From contig NZ_KQ954244.1 in NCBI RefSeq assembly GCF_001519075.1, forward strand, positions 310,001-374,000: a stretch of 64,000 nt of DNA. The letters run 5' to 3'. The stretch is from Novosphingobium fuchskuhlense. GTDB lineage: Bacteria > Pseudomonadota > Alphaproteobacteria > Sphingomonadales > Sphingomonadaceae. The notes beneath the pieces were generated by a model. The model saw nothing but the letters and a program-made list of their open reading frames with translations, did no database searches and was not told the DNA's origin. The position numbers and the translations under genes were made by a program. Below are positions 1 through 8,208 of this stretch, in pieces (within the stretch, counting starts at the first letter, position 1; each line of letters starts with the position of its first letter).

Positions 1-399
1 GCGGCCGTGAAAGGCATTCTTGAACGTGATCAGCTCAAAGCGCTCGGTGTTTCCGGCATGCTGGTGGTAGGCGCGCGCGGTTTTGATCGCGCATTCGACC
101 GCTTCGGCACCGGAGTTGGTAAAGAACACCGTATCGGCAAACGTGAGGTCGACCAGTCGCTGCGCGAGGTGCTCGCCCTGCGGGCTACCGTAAAGGTTGG
201 AAACGTGCATCAGCGTAGCCGCCTGATGTTGGATCGCGCCGATCAGATGCTCATTGCTGTGGCCGAGCAGATTCACTGCAATTCCGCTGGCGAAATCAAG
301 GTAGCGCGTACCGTCTTCGCTGATCAGGTGACAATGCTCTCCGCGCACCGGACGCACGCCACACCGGGGATAGACGGGCATCAACGGGGTGATCGACAT
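1..399 (-). CDS. argD: Acetylornithine/succinyldiaminopimelate-type aminotransferase, 5' part (partial)
   Basis: PLP-dependent class III aminotransferase of arginine (and lysine) biosynthesis. It exchanges the amino group of N-acetylornithine with 2-oxoglutarate in the cytoplasm. Only the first 133 residues lie in the window; the rest runs off the left edge. The protein starts [13 protein letters not shown], followed by a [17 protein letters not shown] segment typical of ArgD and, further on, [18 protein letters not shown], where SGAEA contributes to cofactor phosphate binding; the visible part ends in the conserved NAFHGR. The ATG at 399 follows a GGAAGGA-like ribosome site. Related class III enzymes (GABA or ornithine aminotransferases) share these motifs, but the short N-terminus and the [11 protein letters not shown] pattern fit ArgD best. 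An inverted repeat lies about 45 bases upstream (443-458). Confidence 0.85.
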   Translation of the reverse strand, partial: MSITPLMPVYPRCGVRPVRGEHCHLISEDGTRYLDFASGIAVNLLGHSNEHLIGAIQHQAATLMHVSNLYGSPQGEHLAQRLVDLTFADTVFFTNSGAEAVECAIKTARAYHQHAGNTERFELITFKNAFHGR

Positions 400-442
400 G
401 ACACGGTTCCTTCCTGCTAGAGCTCCCGTTTCTGTGGGAGTA

Positions 443-458
443 TTGTCGCAAACGACAA
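443..458. promoter_or_regulatory. Perfect inverted repeat upstream of argD (candidate operator)
   Basis: Two 6-base arms (TTGTCG and CGACAA) separated by CAAA make a 16-base palindrome 44-59 bases before the argD start. A second, weaker hairpin (CTCCC 423-427 / GGGAG 436-440) lies between it and the gene. The position suits a repressor site or a 5'-leader structure; no known regulator was matched. Confidence 0.35.
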
Positions 459-504
459 ATGGCGACCCCTGAGGGCCGCCACTTGCGGTTCTATGGAGAC
501 ACAG

Positions 505-527
505 GCCATCGGCACGCGGCCGATGGC
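505..527 (-). terminator. Hairpin after the cold-shock gene (terminator-like)
   Basis: A 9-bp perfect stem (GCCATCGGC / GCCGATGGC) with a 5-base loop starts 13 bases after the stop codon of the leftward cold-shock gene. There is no clear U-run after it on the minus strand, so it may act as a weak terminator or as a 3'-end stabilising hairpin. Confidence 0.45.
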
Positions 528-539
528 GCTCTGCCAGTC

Positions 540-1322
540 TCAGTCTTGTCGCGGTACCAGGTTCACGGCCGAATACTTGCCGCGACGGTCCACTTCGAGA
601 TCAAACTCAAGCTTGTCGCCCTCGTTCAACTCGCGCATGCCTGAGCGCTCGACTGCGCTGATGTGCACGAACGCATCAGGCTGGCCGTCATCGCGCGTGA
701 TGAAGCCGAAGCCCTTCATGGCGTTGAAGAACTTGACTGTTCCGGTCGCCTTTTCGCCGGTCAGCTGGCGCTGCGGCGCGGCAGGCTTTGCCGCAACCGC
801 AATCACATCGCCAACCACCTGCAGGTCTGCGGCCGAGACCTTCCCGCCGCGATCCACGAGGTTGAACTCGAGTTGCTGCCCCTCGGCCAGACCTTCAAGG
901 CCTGCCCGCTCGACCGCGCTGATGTGAACGAACACGTCTTCGCCGCCGTCTTCACGCTGAATAAAGCCGAAGCCCTTCTGCGAGTTGAAGAACTTAACGA
1001 CACCCTTGCCAGTGCCGACGACCTGGGCCGGCATACCGCCGCCAGCGCGCGGGCCGCCGAAGCCGCCGCCACCACCGCCGCCCCGCGGACCACCGCTGAA
1101 ACCTCCGCGATCGCCGCCGCCGAAACCGCCACGGTCACCGCCGCCAAATCCGCCGCGATCACCGCCGCCGAAGCCGCCGCGACCACCACCGCCGCCAAAA
1201 CCGCCACGGTCGAAGCCGCCGCCGCCGAAACCACCGCCGCCGTAAGGGTCGAAGCCGCCCTCGTCACCGAACCCATCGCGCTTGTCGCGTCCGCGACCCC
1301 GCCGCCCTCTGTCAAAACCCAT
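540..1322 (-). CDS. Two-domain cold-shock protein with Gly/RGG-rich N-terminus
   Basis: 260-aa nucleic-acid-binding protein. Residues about 17-97 are a glycine/arginine/phenylalanine-rich low-complexity tract containing three tandem FGGGDRGG octapeptides. Two cold-shock domains follow at about 104-172 and 192-258, each with an RNP1-like KGFGFI and an RNP2-like FVHIS motif. Alphaproteobacterial cold-shock proteins often carry two such domains; the long RGG-like extension is much less usual and resembles eukaryotic Y-box or glycine-rich RNA chaperones. The domains are expected to bind single-stranded RNA or DNA and melt structure. The ATG at 1322 was chosen because the sequence from there is highly basic and glycine-rich, whereas the upstream open frame has no family character; a GAAGG lies 13 bases upstream. 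Confidence 0.9.
   Translation of the reverse strand: MGFDRGRRGRGRDKRDGFGDEGGFDPYGGGGFGGGGFDRGGFGGGGGRGGFGGGDRGGFGGGDRGGFGGGDRGGFSGGPRGGGGGGGFGGPRAGGGMPAQVVGTGKGVVKFFNSQKGFGFIQREDGGEDVFVHISAVERAGLEGLAEGQQLEFNLVDRGGKVSAADLQVVGDVIAVAAKPAAPQRQLTGEKATGTVKFFNAMKGFGFITRDDGQPDAFVHISAVERSGMRELNEGDKLEFDLEVDRRGKYSAVNLVPRQD
1098..1172 (-). repeat. Three tandem 24-bp coding repeats (FGGGDRGG units)
   Basis: Inside the cold-shock gene, residues 51-75 are three consecutive FGGGDRGG units, encoded by 24-base near-identical repeats. Such tracts can change length by slippage, so copy number may differ between strains. Confidence 0.8.
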
Positions 1323-1576
1323 AAAAACCAATAAACCTTCGTTCCGCCCCTGCTTTCCTGGGTGCCGCAAGCCGGACGCGGCTGCCGACGGCACAACAAG
1401 GGAAATACGCGAGACTCCGCTCGCCTGATCCTCTGCATCTAGCACTATAACCAACAAAAGCATCCAGCGCGAACGGATTCGTTGTTTGCTGAAATGGCCC
1501 GGTCCATGAGTGTGGCCATTCTACCATGATTGCGCGGCTCTTGCCCTTGGCAGAGGCTTTGGGCAAAGCTGCCGCA

Positions 1577-2368
1577 ATGCACTTGCTATCCCTTCTGGCA
1601 GACCCTGCGGCGTGGGCGGCGCTTGTCACGCTCGTCCTGCTCGAGATCGTGCTCGGCATCGACAACCTCATCTTTATCGCGATTTTGTCGAACAAGCTGC
1701 CGGCTCATCAGCAAACCAGAGCACGCCGTATCGGTCTGCTGCTGGCGCTGGGCTTGCGGCTGGGGTTGCTGACACTTGTGGGCTGGATAGTCACGCTCAC
1801 TACACCGCTGATCGATCTGGGCCTGTCCGGCGCTGTCGGCGAACATGGCGAGCCGGTATTCGAGACGGCGCTGTCCGGGCGCGATCTCATCCTGATCGGC
1901 GGCGGCCTGTTCCTGCTCTGGAAGGCGACCAAGGAAATCCATCACACGATCGACCCCGAACCCAGCGGCGAACTGCTCGATCACAAGGGCCATGGCAAAG
2001 TTGCTGCTGCCAATTTCGGCACCACAATCGCCCAGATCATCGCGCTCGATCTCGTGTTCTCGATCGATTCGATCCTCACCGCAGTCGGCATGACCGACGA
2101 GATCGCGATCATGATCGCTGCCGTGATCCTGACCGTCGGCCTCATGATGATCGCGGCCGATCCGCTTGCGAAGTTCATCGAAAAGAACCCGACGCTGGTG
2201 ATGCTGGCGCTTGCGTTCCTGGTGATGATCGGCCTCGTCCTACTTGCCGACGGCTTCGGGATGCATATCCCCAAAGGCTACATCTATGCCGCAATGGGCT
2301 TCTCGGTCTTCGTCGAACTGCTCAACATAATCGGCCGCAACCGGCGTGCGCGCCGCAATAATGCCTGA
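1577..2368 (+). CDS. TerC-family integral membrane protein (YgdQ/YoaE-like)
   Basis: 263-aa inner-membrane protein of the TerC family. It has about seven hydrophobic segments and the two hallmark acidic motifs: [12 protein letters not shown] near the N-terminus and [10 protein letters not shown] in the middle, whose aspartates are thought to coordinate a metal ion. Family members are linked to metal-ion (often manganese) export and tellurite resistance; the substrate here is unknown. An in-frame ATG at 1526 would add 17 residues, but the start at 1577 ([13 protein letters not shown]) matches the usual start of YgdQ-type proteins. Neither start has a strong ribosome site. The gene ends 28 bases before the start of the DUF442 gene. 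Confidence 0.85.
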   Translation: MHLLSLLADPAAWAALVTLVLLEIVLGIDNLIFIAILSNKLPAHQQTRARRIGLLLALGLRLGLLTLVGWIVTLTTPLIDLGLSGAVGEHGEPVFETALSGRDLILIGGGLFLLWKATKEIHHTIDPEPSGELLDHKGHGKVAAANFGTTIAQIIALDLVFSIDSILTAVGMTDEIAIMIAAVILTVGLMMIAADPLAKFIEKNPTLVMLALAFLVMIGLVLLADGFGMHIPKGYIYAAMGFSVFVELLNIIGRNRRARRNNA

Positions 2369-2396
2369 CGCACAGGTGCCAGAGGAGAGTTTGTCT

Positions 2397-2831
2397 ATGT
2401 TCCGCCAGATCGACGAAACGACTTATGCCAGCCCGCAGATCGAGGTGGCCGACGTGGCTGAGGCACACGCGATGGGCATCGGCATGATCATCAACAATCG
2501 GCCCGAAGACGAGTCGCCCGATCAGACACCCGGTGCGGAAATCGAAGCAGCAGCGAAAGCCGCCGGCATTGCCTATGTCGCGATACCCGTGACTCATGCC
2601 GGATTCTCGATGCCGCAAGTCGAGGCCATGCAGACCGCCCTTGCCGAAGCGGGTGGCAAACCGGTTTTGGCCTATTGCCGCTCGGGCACCCGCTCCACCC
2701 TGCTATGGGCGCTCGCGCAGGCCCGCAGCGGGATGGCGACTGATGCCATTGCAGCCCATGCCGCCGGTGCCGGCTACGATGTGGGGCCGATCATGCCGCA
2801 GCTCGATTTCCTCGCCGCGCAGGCAAACTGA
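2397..2831 (+). CDS. DUF442 / TIGR01244 family phosphatase-like (sulfurtransferase-type) protein
   Basis: 144-aa cytoplasmic protein of the DUF442 family, also found as the N-terminal domain of Blh (beta-lactamase-hydrolase-like) proteins. It has a tyrosine-phosphatase-like P-loop, YCRSGTRST, where the cysteine and arginine form the HCx5R-like catalytic site. An early INNRPEDE motif is also typical of the family. In related genomes such proteins sit near sulfide-oxidation or membrane genes, but their substrate is not established. The ATG at 2397 follows AGAGGAGA at good spacing; longer in-frame starts upstream lie inside terC. It is followed after 16 bases by a membrane protein and then a fatty-acid-hydroxylase-type gene, probably one operon. 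Confidence 0.85.
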   Translation: MFRQIDETTYASPQIEVADVAEAHAMGIGMIINNRPEDESPDQTPGAEIEAAAKAAGIAYVAIPVTHAGFSMPQVEAMQTALAEAGGKPVLAYCRSGTRSTLLWALAQARSGMATDAIAAHAAGAGYDVGPIMPQLDFLAAQAN

Positions 2832-2847
2832 ACCGGGATTCGAAGCC

Positions 2848-3288
2848 GTGTCTCCGCTCACTGCCCTCCTCGCTCTGCCCGGTGCGGCCATTGCCTTGCA
2901 GGCTGCGGGCTCGCTTGTCGCCGTGCTGCTCGTTTTCATGCTCGTCAATGCGCTCGACTTGGGCGGCGATGTCCGGATTGCCGATGAGGCGGAAGCGCGG
3001 GCTCTGGCCAACCAGGCAAGCTGCGGCTTCGATCCGGTCGATGTCGCACTGGACCGCGCGCGGATCGGCGCTCTCCTGCGCAACCGCGCGGGGGAAGTCA
3101 TGTTGATCCGACGCCATGGCGCCCGCTTTGCCGCTCGTGTGCTGACCTCGCATGCCGGGGCTCGTCTGGACCGCGGTTTCCTGACACTGTCGACCGACGA
3201 TACTCATTTCGGCAGCATCACGCTGGATCTTGGTGACAAGGCGCAGGTCTGGGCTGCCAGTCTCCGCCGGCTGGGAGCCCGGGCATGA
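2848..3288 (+). CDS. Unknown membrane-anchored protein upstream of the hydroxylase
   Basis: 146-aa protein read from a GTG at 2848. The first 40 residues form one or two hydrophobic segments (a stretch around LVAVLLVFMLVNAL). The rest is a soluble domain with many Ala, Arg and Asp residues, ending in a segment rich in charged beta-strand-like sequence. I recognise no family. It overlaps the following sterol-desaturase-type gene by 4 bases (ATGA), so the two are probably translationally coupled and may act together at the membrane. An upstream in-frame ATG at 2596 would lie inside the DUF442 gene and is rejected. Confidence 0.6.
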   Translation: MSPLTALLALPGAAIALQAAGSLVAVLLVFMLVNALDLGGDVRIADEAEARALANQASCGFDPVDVALDRARIGALLRNRAGEVMLIRRHGARFAARVLTSHAGARLDRGFLTLSTDDTHFGSITLDLGDKAQVWAASLRRLGARA

Positions 3289-4274
3289 AGGCCCTGCTCG
3301 AGCCCGTCATCACGGCACTTAGCCAACCGATCACGCACCCGATCGATGTGATCGCCTATGCGGTGCCGGCCTTTGTCGCGCTGATCCTGATCGAGATCGC
3401 GTGGGCCCGCCGTCACGCCCCCGCGGCGTACGAGGCGCGCGACATGCTGACCTCGCTACTTATGGGTCTTGGCAGCACGATCGCCGGGGCGTTGGTGGCT
3501 GGCGCAATCTATGCGGCAGCCACATGGCTTTTCGCGCACCGTGTTGCGACGGTACCATTTGCCTGGTGGTCATGGATCGCGGTGCTGCTGCTCGATGATT
3601 TCAACTATTACTGGGCGCATCGCACCGGCCACCGGGTGCGCTGGTTCTGGGCGGCACACGTCAACCACCATACCAGCCAGCACTACAACCTCAGCACTGC
3701 GCTGCGGCAGACATGGACAGGCTTCTTCGCGCTGTCATTCGTCTTCCGCATTTGGCCTGCTTTCATCGGCGTGCCGCCCGAGATGCTGTTGACCATCGGT
3801 GCGGCAAACACGGTGGGCCAGTTCTGGATCCATACCGAAGCGGTCCGCCGCATGCCGGCCTGGTTCGAGTGGGTGTTCAACACGCCTTCGCACCACCGTG
3901 TCCACCATGCGACGAACCCGCTCTATCTCGACCGCAATTACGCGGGCGTGTTCATGTTCTGGGATCGGCTGTTCGGCACCTTCCAGCCTGAACTCGATGA
4001 GGAGCCGGCTAGCTATGGCGTGATTCGCCAGCTCGGCACCTTCAATCTGCTTCACAGCGTGTTCCACGAATGGAAGGCCATGCTCAGGGATTTCGCCGTC
4101 GCTCCCTTGCGCTACAAGATTGCCTATCTGGTGCGCGAACCTGGCTGGAGCCACGACGGCAGCCGCGAAAGCAGCGATACAATCCGGTCTCGCTGGCTGG
4201 AACGGAACACCGCTTCAGCGCCCGATCAGGCCCAACGCATGGCGAATGAAGGCATCGCGGTCAGCCACCCATAA
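3285..4274 (+). CDS. Sterol desaturase / fatty acid hydroxylase superfamily protein
   Basis: 329-aa integral membrane di-iron enzyme. The three histidine clusters that bind the iron pair are present: HRTGH (residues 112-116), HVNHH (125-129) and a later HHRVHH. Hydrophobic segments flank them. Members hydroxylate or desaturate lipids such as sterols, carotenoids, alkyl-lipids or sphingolipid fatty chains; sphingomonads make glycosphingolipids and carotenoids, but the sequence does not reveal the substrate. The start overlaps the upstream membrane protein (ATGA). The 3' end overlaps the convergent lipoprotein gene by 60 bases, which is unusually long for a tail-to-tail pair. Confidence 0.9.
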   Translation: MKALLEPVITALSQPITHPIDVIAYAVPAFVALILIEIAWARRHAPAAYEARDMLTSLLMGLGSTIAGALVAGAIYAAATWLFAHRVATVPFAWWSWIAVLLLDDFNYYWAHRTGHRVRWFWAAHVNHHTSQHYNLSTALRQTWTGFFALSFVFRIWPAFIGVPPEMLLTIGAANTVGQFWIHTEAVRRMPAWFEWVFNTPSHHRVHHATNPLYLDRNYAGVFMFWDRLFGTFQPELDEEPASYGVIRQLGTFNLLHSVFHEWKAMLRDFAVAPLRYKIAYLVREPGWSHDGSRESSDTIRSRWLERNTASAPDQAQRMANEGIAVSHP

Positions 4275-5684
4275 CATTTGCTGCGGCAGGCTCGGGTCCG
4301 CATAGGTCCAACCGTCAGCCGAGTAGACTTTGCCGAACGTCCCGTGGGTGTCGAACGCGAGGGAGACTGCGCGCTGTTCGGATCGTGTGGTGAGCCCTTC
4401 GCCCAAGATCGTCGGTGTGCCGGGCTGGAATCCCCGCCCCCAGGGTCGTAACGCGAAAACGTAGGGCTCCTTGCGGTAGCTCAGCACCGAAGTGTTGAAG
4501 AACACGGAGAGGTATACCTTGTCGAGCACGGCCAGCGGTGCGGGCGGCATGCTCCACGCGGATGTGGCAATCACCGGCCAGGGGTAGTGCTGAGGTGCGC
4601 CGTAAAGAATCTCGCTGCGCAGATCGACCAGGGCATCGCGCGGCTCCTGCGGCGAAGGAACGCGTTCGATCCGCAGATTGTTGGACCAGGTGAAGCCGAA
4701 CGAGGAGGCATCGATGAGCGGCATGGCCGAGGGCGGTCCGCGTCCCGGCGCGTTCGACGCCGTGACGTTCTCGTATATCCGCAGGTAGGCCTTGTCCTTC
4801 AGCTGATGCCCGCTTGCGATGTTGCTCCAGCCTTGCTGGCCCTGCCAACGCGAGTTGCGGAAATGCGAGACCAATGTGCCGTTGATATAGCTGCCGTGTT
4901 CTTGATCGGCATTGGTGCCGACATTGCCGGTGATCTCACTGTCCTCGACATAGAGCATGGTCTCGCCGCCCGGCACGAAGATTGCGTTCTTCCCGCCGAA
5001 TATCTTCGACCGGCGCACGACGGCCGTGAACAGTCCCGGCGGTGTGCCCCCGAAGGTTTCGAGATGAAGGGCGCCCATCGGCTGGATCGCGCCGGGAAAA
5101 TCGAGCTCGATGTCGCGCATCTCGAAATGGATCCGTGCCCGGCCCATCTCGAGTGCCCGCATCCCGAGAACGGCCCACTGGTCGCCGCTGCGGAAGGTCA
5201 CACGCTCCCCAGGGACAGACGAGCGGAAGATGTACTGCGTGCCGTCGAGATTGCCGACAATGTCCGGCAGGCTCGGCGCGAAGGGGTAGACGCAGGGCCG
5301 CCCCGCCCGGTCCCGCGCCTCGTAGACGAATTCCATCCCGCCCTCGGCACGGCCATAGAGCGAGCTGACATCGTTGCCCTGATAGACCTCGCGGCCAGCC
5401 TCCTGCGAGGCATCACACTTCACGAAGAAGCGATTGGCGGGCCGGCGCAGCCCCTGCATCGGCATGTAGAAGGGATAGCTCGCATCGTGCGCGGCATAGC
5501 CAGCCGGTGTTGTTGGTGGCGGCAAGTCCGGAGGGACCACGGGCTGCAGCGGCGGCACAGCTGGCGGCTGCCCGGCACCCGCACCGCGCGCTGCGGTTTG
5601 CGCGTTGGATTCGCTGTCCAATCCGCTGCAGCCGATCATGCCAAGGACCGCGAGGCCGGCGGCCAGCCAGAGGGGGAATCTCAT
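4215..5684 (-). CDS. Lipoprotein with beta-helix-like architecture, unknown function
   Basis: 489-aa exported protein. It starts MRFPLWLAAGLAVLGMIGCS, a lipoprotein signal with the cysteine at about residue 20, then a proline-rich linker (PPAVPPLQPVVPPDLPPP) of the kind that spans the periplasm. The body has repeated short hydrophobic strands with Asn/Gly turns (for example FVPGGETMLYVEDSEITGN), suggestive of a right-handed parallel beta-helix as in polysaccharide lyases. No catalytic set could be assigned. The ATG at 5684 follows AGAAAGA; a longer upstream reading lies inside wecC. It begins 40 bases after wecC and is probably its operon partner, suggesting a role with the ManNAcA-containing polysaccharide. 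Its 3' end overlaps the hydroxylase gene. Confidence 0.65.
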   Translation of the reverse strand: MRFPLWLAAGLAVLGMIGCSGLDSESNAQTAARGAGAGQPPAVPPLQPVVPPDLPPPTTPAGYAAHDASYPFYMPMQGLRRPANRFFVKCDASQEAGREVYQGNDVSSLYGRAEGGMEFVYEARDRAGRPCVYPFAPSLPDIVGNLDGTQYIFRSSVPGERVTFRSGDQWAVLGMRALEMGRARIHFEMRDIELDFPGAIQPMGALHLETFGGTPPGLFTAVVRRSKIFGGKNAIFVPGGETMLYVEDSEITGNVGTNADQEHGSYINGTLVSHFRNSRWQGQQGWSNIASGHQLKDKAYLRIYENVTASNAPGRGPPSAMPLIDASSFGFTWSNNLRIERVPSPQEPRDALVDLRSEILYGAPQHYPWPVIATSAWSMPPAPLAVLDKVYLSVFFNTSVLSYRKEPYVFALRPWGRGFQPGTPTILGEGLTTRSEQRAVSLAFDTHGTFGKVYSADGWTYADPSLPQQMLWVADRDAFIRHALGLIGR

Positions 5685-5724
5685 GGCGATCTTTCTGGCC
5701 ACGGGCAGGCTCGCCCGCACGCGC

Positions 5725-7044
5725 TCAGCTGGCGAGCCGCAGCGCGGTGCCGGCGGTGTCCGCGTCCGGCTGGTCTGGCCAGATGCCGCGCGTATCGTAG
5801 ACCACCTTGCCGCTGCGTTCAGCCAGCGGGACGACCTTGAACACATCGTGATCGACCAGCACGATCAGCAGGTCGCAGGTCTCGAGTGCATCGTCGAGGT
5901 CGATCAGGTCCGCGCCAGTGTCGGTGAACTCGACGGGCAGCGCAATGGCGTAGGGCTCCACGATGCTCACGCGGTTGCCATACTTGCGGGCGATCCGCGC
6001 CGCAACGAAGCGCGCCGGGCTCTCGCGGAAGTCGTCGATATTGGCCTTAAAGGCGAGGCCGAGGCAACCAATCCGCGCATTGGGGTGGGCTTCGATCAGA
6101 TCGGTGGCCCGCGCGATCACGTGGTGCATTTTCTGGTCGTTGACCCCCCGCGCGGTGCGGATTAGCGGCGTATCCTCAGGCGCGCTCGCCACGATGAACC
6201 ACGGATCCACAGCGATGCAGTGACCACCGACACCGGGACCTGGTTGCAGGATGTTGACGCGCGGGTGGCGGTTGGCCAACCGGATCACTTCCCAAACGTC
6301 GAGGCCCATGCGATCCGCCACGATAGAGAGTTCGTTGGCGAAGGCGATATTCACGTCGCGGTAGGCGTTCTCGACGAGCTTGGTCATTTCGGCACTGCGC
6401 GCGTCGGTCGTGACGCAAGTCCCGCGCACGAAGCGCTTGTAGAAGGCCAGCGCCTTGCGGGCGCAACGCGGGGTAATGCCGCCGATGGAGCGGTCGTTGT
6501 TGGTGAGTTCCTCGAGAATGCGGCCCGGCAGCACGCGCTCGGGGCAATAGGCGATCGAGACGTCCGGCGTCTCGCGGGTGAGGCCCGGAAACTTCAGGTC
6601 GGGACGCAAGCCCGCCATCAGATCGCGCATCGCATGCGTGGTACCGACAGGGCTGGTTGATTCGAGAATGACCACGTCGCCGGGCTTGAGAACGCCGGCC
6701 ACTTCGCTCGCGGCGGCCTGGACATAGGACACGTCGGGGGTGTGGTGGCCGTCCTTCGCAAACGGCGTCGGCACCGCGATGACAAAAACGTCGGCGGGTT
6801 CGATCTGGGTCGATGCGCGCAGCAGGCCGCGCTGGACAACGCCTTGCACCAGCCCGTCGAGATCGACTTCCTCGATATGGATTTCACCGCGATTGATCGT
6901 GTCGACCACGCTCTGCGTGACATCGAGGCCCAGCACCGGGCAGCCCGAACGAGCGATGATCGCAGCCGTGGGAAGTCCGATATAGCCGAGGCCGACAACG
7001 CAGACCTGTGGCTTCTGATCGCCGTTTCCGATTTTAGCGGACAT
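5725..7044 (-). CDS. wecC: UDP-N-acetyl-D-mannosamine dehydrogenase
   Basis: 439-aa NAD-dependent enzyme that oxidises UDP-ManNAc twice to UDP-ManNAcA, a donor for surface polysaccharides. The N-terminal Rossmann motif VVGLGYIGLPTAAIIA, the central GPGVGGHCIAVDPWF with the catalytic cysteine, and the LAFKANIDDFRESPA segment of the UDP-binding domain are all present. GPGVGGHC with DPWF is the WecC-type pattern rather than that of UDP-glucose dehydrogenase (which is at 60518-61834 in this window). The ATG at 7044 follows TTGGGGA and overlaps the end of wecB by 11 bases. WecC acts directly on the WecB product. Confidence 0.93.
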   Translation of the reverse strand: MSAKIGNGDQKPQVCVVGLGYIGLPTAAIIARSGCPVLGLDVTQSVVDTINRGEIHIEEVDLDGLVQGVVQRGLLRASTQIEPADVFVIAVPTPFAKDGHHTPDVSYVQAAASEVAGVLKPGDVVILESTSPVGTTHAMRDLMAGLRPDLKFPGLTRETPDVSIAYCPERVLPGRILEELTNNDRSIGGITPRCARKALAFYKRFVRGTCVTTDARSAEMTKLVENAYRDVNIAFANELSIVADRMGLDVWEVIRLANRHPRVNILQPGPGVGGHCIAVDPWFIVASAPEDTPLIRTARGVNDQKMHHVIARATDLIEAHPNARIGCLGLAFKANIDDFRESPARFVAARIARKYGNRVSIVEPYAIALPVEFTDTGADLIDLDDALETCDLLIVLVDHDVFKVVPLAERSGKVVYDTRGIWPDQPDADTAGTALRLAS

Positions 7045-8155
7045 TCCCCAAGAGCTCCACGATACGCCGCGCGGCGCGCCCATCCCCGAAGGGATTGTGC
7101 GCGCGCGCCATGGCCGAATAGGCAGCCTTATCGTCGAGCAGGGTAAAGATTTCGGAAACTATGCGGGCTGTTTCGGTGCCGACGAGCTTCGCCGTGCCCG
7201 CCTCGACACCCTCAGGCCGCTCGGTCGTCTCGCGCATCACAAGAACGGGTTTGCCGAGGGCAGGCGCTTCTTCCTGAACACCGCCGCTGTCGGTCAACAT
7301 GATCTCGGCAAGGCCGAGCAGGCGGGCAAAGTGCGGGTAATCAAGAGGCTCGATCAGCGCGACATTGGGAAGGTTGCCAAGCGCGTTTTCCATGACCCTG
7401 CGGACATTGGGATTGGGGTGGACCGGGAAGATCAGCGCCACATCCTCGCGCGCGGCGATCTGTCGGATTGCCTCGGCAATGGCCTCCAGCCCGCCACCGA
7501 AGTTCTCGCGCCGATGGCTGGTCACGCCGATGATCCGCTTGCCCGCGAACCGTGCTTCGAGCTCGGCCAGGCCGCTCGCCAGCGAAGGCTCGGCGACAAT
7601 CCGGTCCGAAACCCACTGCAGCGCGTCGATCACCGTGTTTCCGGTCACGTGGATCGCATCTGATGCGACGTTCTCCGCGCGGAGTGCCGCAGCAGACGTC
7701 TCGGTCGGCGCGAAGTGCAGGGCTGCAATCGTCCCGATGATCTTGCGGTTCACCTCTTCTGGCCAGGGGTGATAGATATTATGGCTACGCAGCCCCGCCT
7801 CGACATGCGCGACCGGAATCTTGCGATAATAGGCTGCCAGTGCCCCGGCCATCGCCGTTGCCGTATCGCCCTGGACCACAACCCAGTCAGGCTTCTCGGC
7901 ATCCATCACCCCGCCAAGGCCGGTGAGCAAGGCGGCGGTGAGGCCATCGAGAGTCTGATCGGGCTTCATCAGATCGAGATCGTGATCCGGCACGATCCCC
8001 GCTATCGCGAGTACCTGATCGAGCATGCCGCGATGCTGCGCCGAAACGCAGGTCACCACGCGAAAGCGCGGGTCGGCGGCAAGCGCATGCACTACCGGAA
8101 ACATCTTGATCGCTTCCGGGCGGGTTCCGAAAACCACGAGAATTGTCTGGGTCAT
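7034..8155 (-). CDS. wecB: UDP-N-acetylglucosamine 2-epimerase (non-hydrolysing)
   Basis: 373-aa cytoplasmic enzyme converting UDP-GlcNAc to UDP-ManNAc. It starts TILVVFGTRPEAIKMFP, the family's nucleotide-binding opening, and contains HVEAGLRSHN and the TDSGGVQEEAPALGKPVLVMR signature of the epimerase active site. Its length is that of WecB/MnaA. The ATG at 8155 is preferred because GGGG lies about 10 bases upstream; an ATG 12 bases earlier lacks a ribosome site. It overlaps wecC and follows the agmatine deiminase gene by 53 bases on the same strand. Confidence 0.95.
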   Translation of the reverse strand: MTQTILVVFGTRPEAIKMFPVVHALAADPRFRVVTCVSAQHRGMLDQVLAIAGIVPDHDLDLMKPDQTLDGLTAALLTGLGGVMDAEKPDWVVVQGDTATAMAGALAAYYRKIPVAHVEAGLRSHNIYHPWPEEVNRKIIGTIAALHFAPTETSAAALRAENVASDAIHVTGNTVIDALQWVSDRIVAEPSLASGLAELEARFAGKRIIGVTSHRRENFGGGLEAIAEAIRQIAAREDVALIFPVHPNPNVRRVMENALGNLPNVALIEPLDYPHFARLLGLAEIMLTDSGGVQEEAPALGKPVLVMRETTERPEGVEAGTAKLVGTETARIVSEIFTLLDDKAAYSAMARAHNPFGDGRAARRIVELLGNVR

Positions 8156-8208
8156 GCACTGCCCCATACCATCAGCGGGTTAAGGGGCACATAACCGGGT
8201 TTGGCGGT

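Noticed and set aside
1098..1172. Possible CRISPR-like or satellite repeat
   Set aside because: The repeats are in frame, contiguous and encode an octapeptide; there are no spacers.
985..1245. A proline-rich open frame (PPPKPPR-type repeats) on the plus strand
   Set aside because: It is the complement of the glycine-rich tract of the cold-shock gene; repeats are a by-product of that composition.
4587..5840. A 417-codon open frame on the plus strand
   Set aside because: It is antisense to the lipoprotein gene, which has a convincing signal and lipobox.
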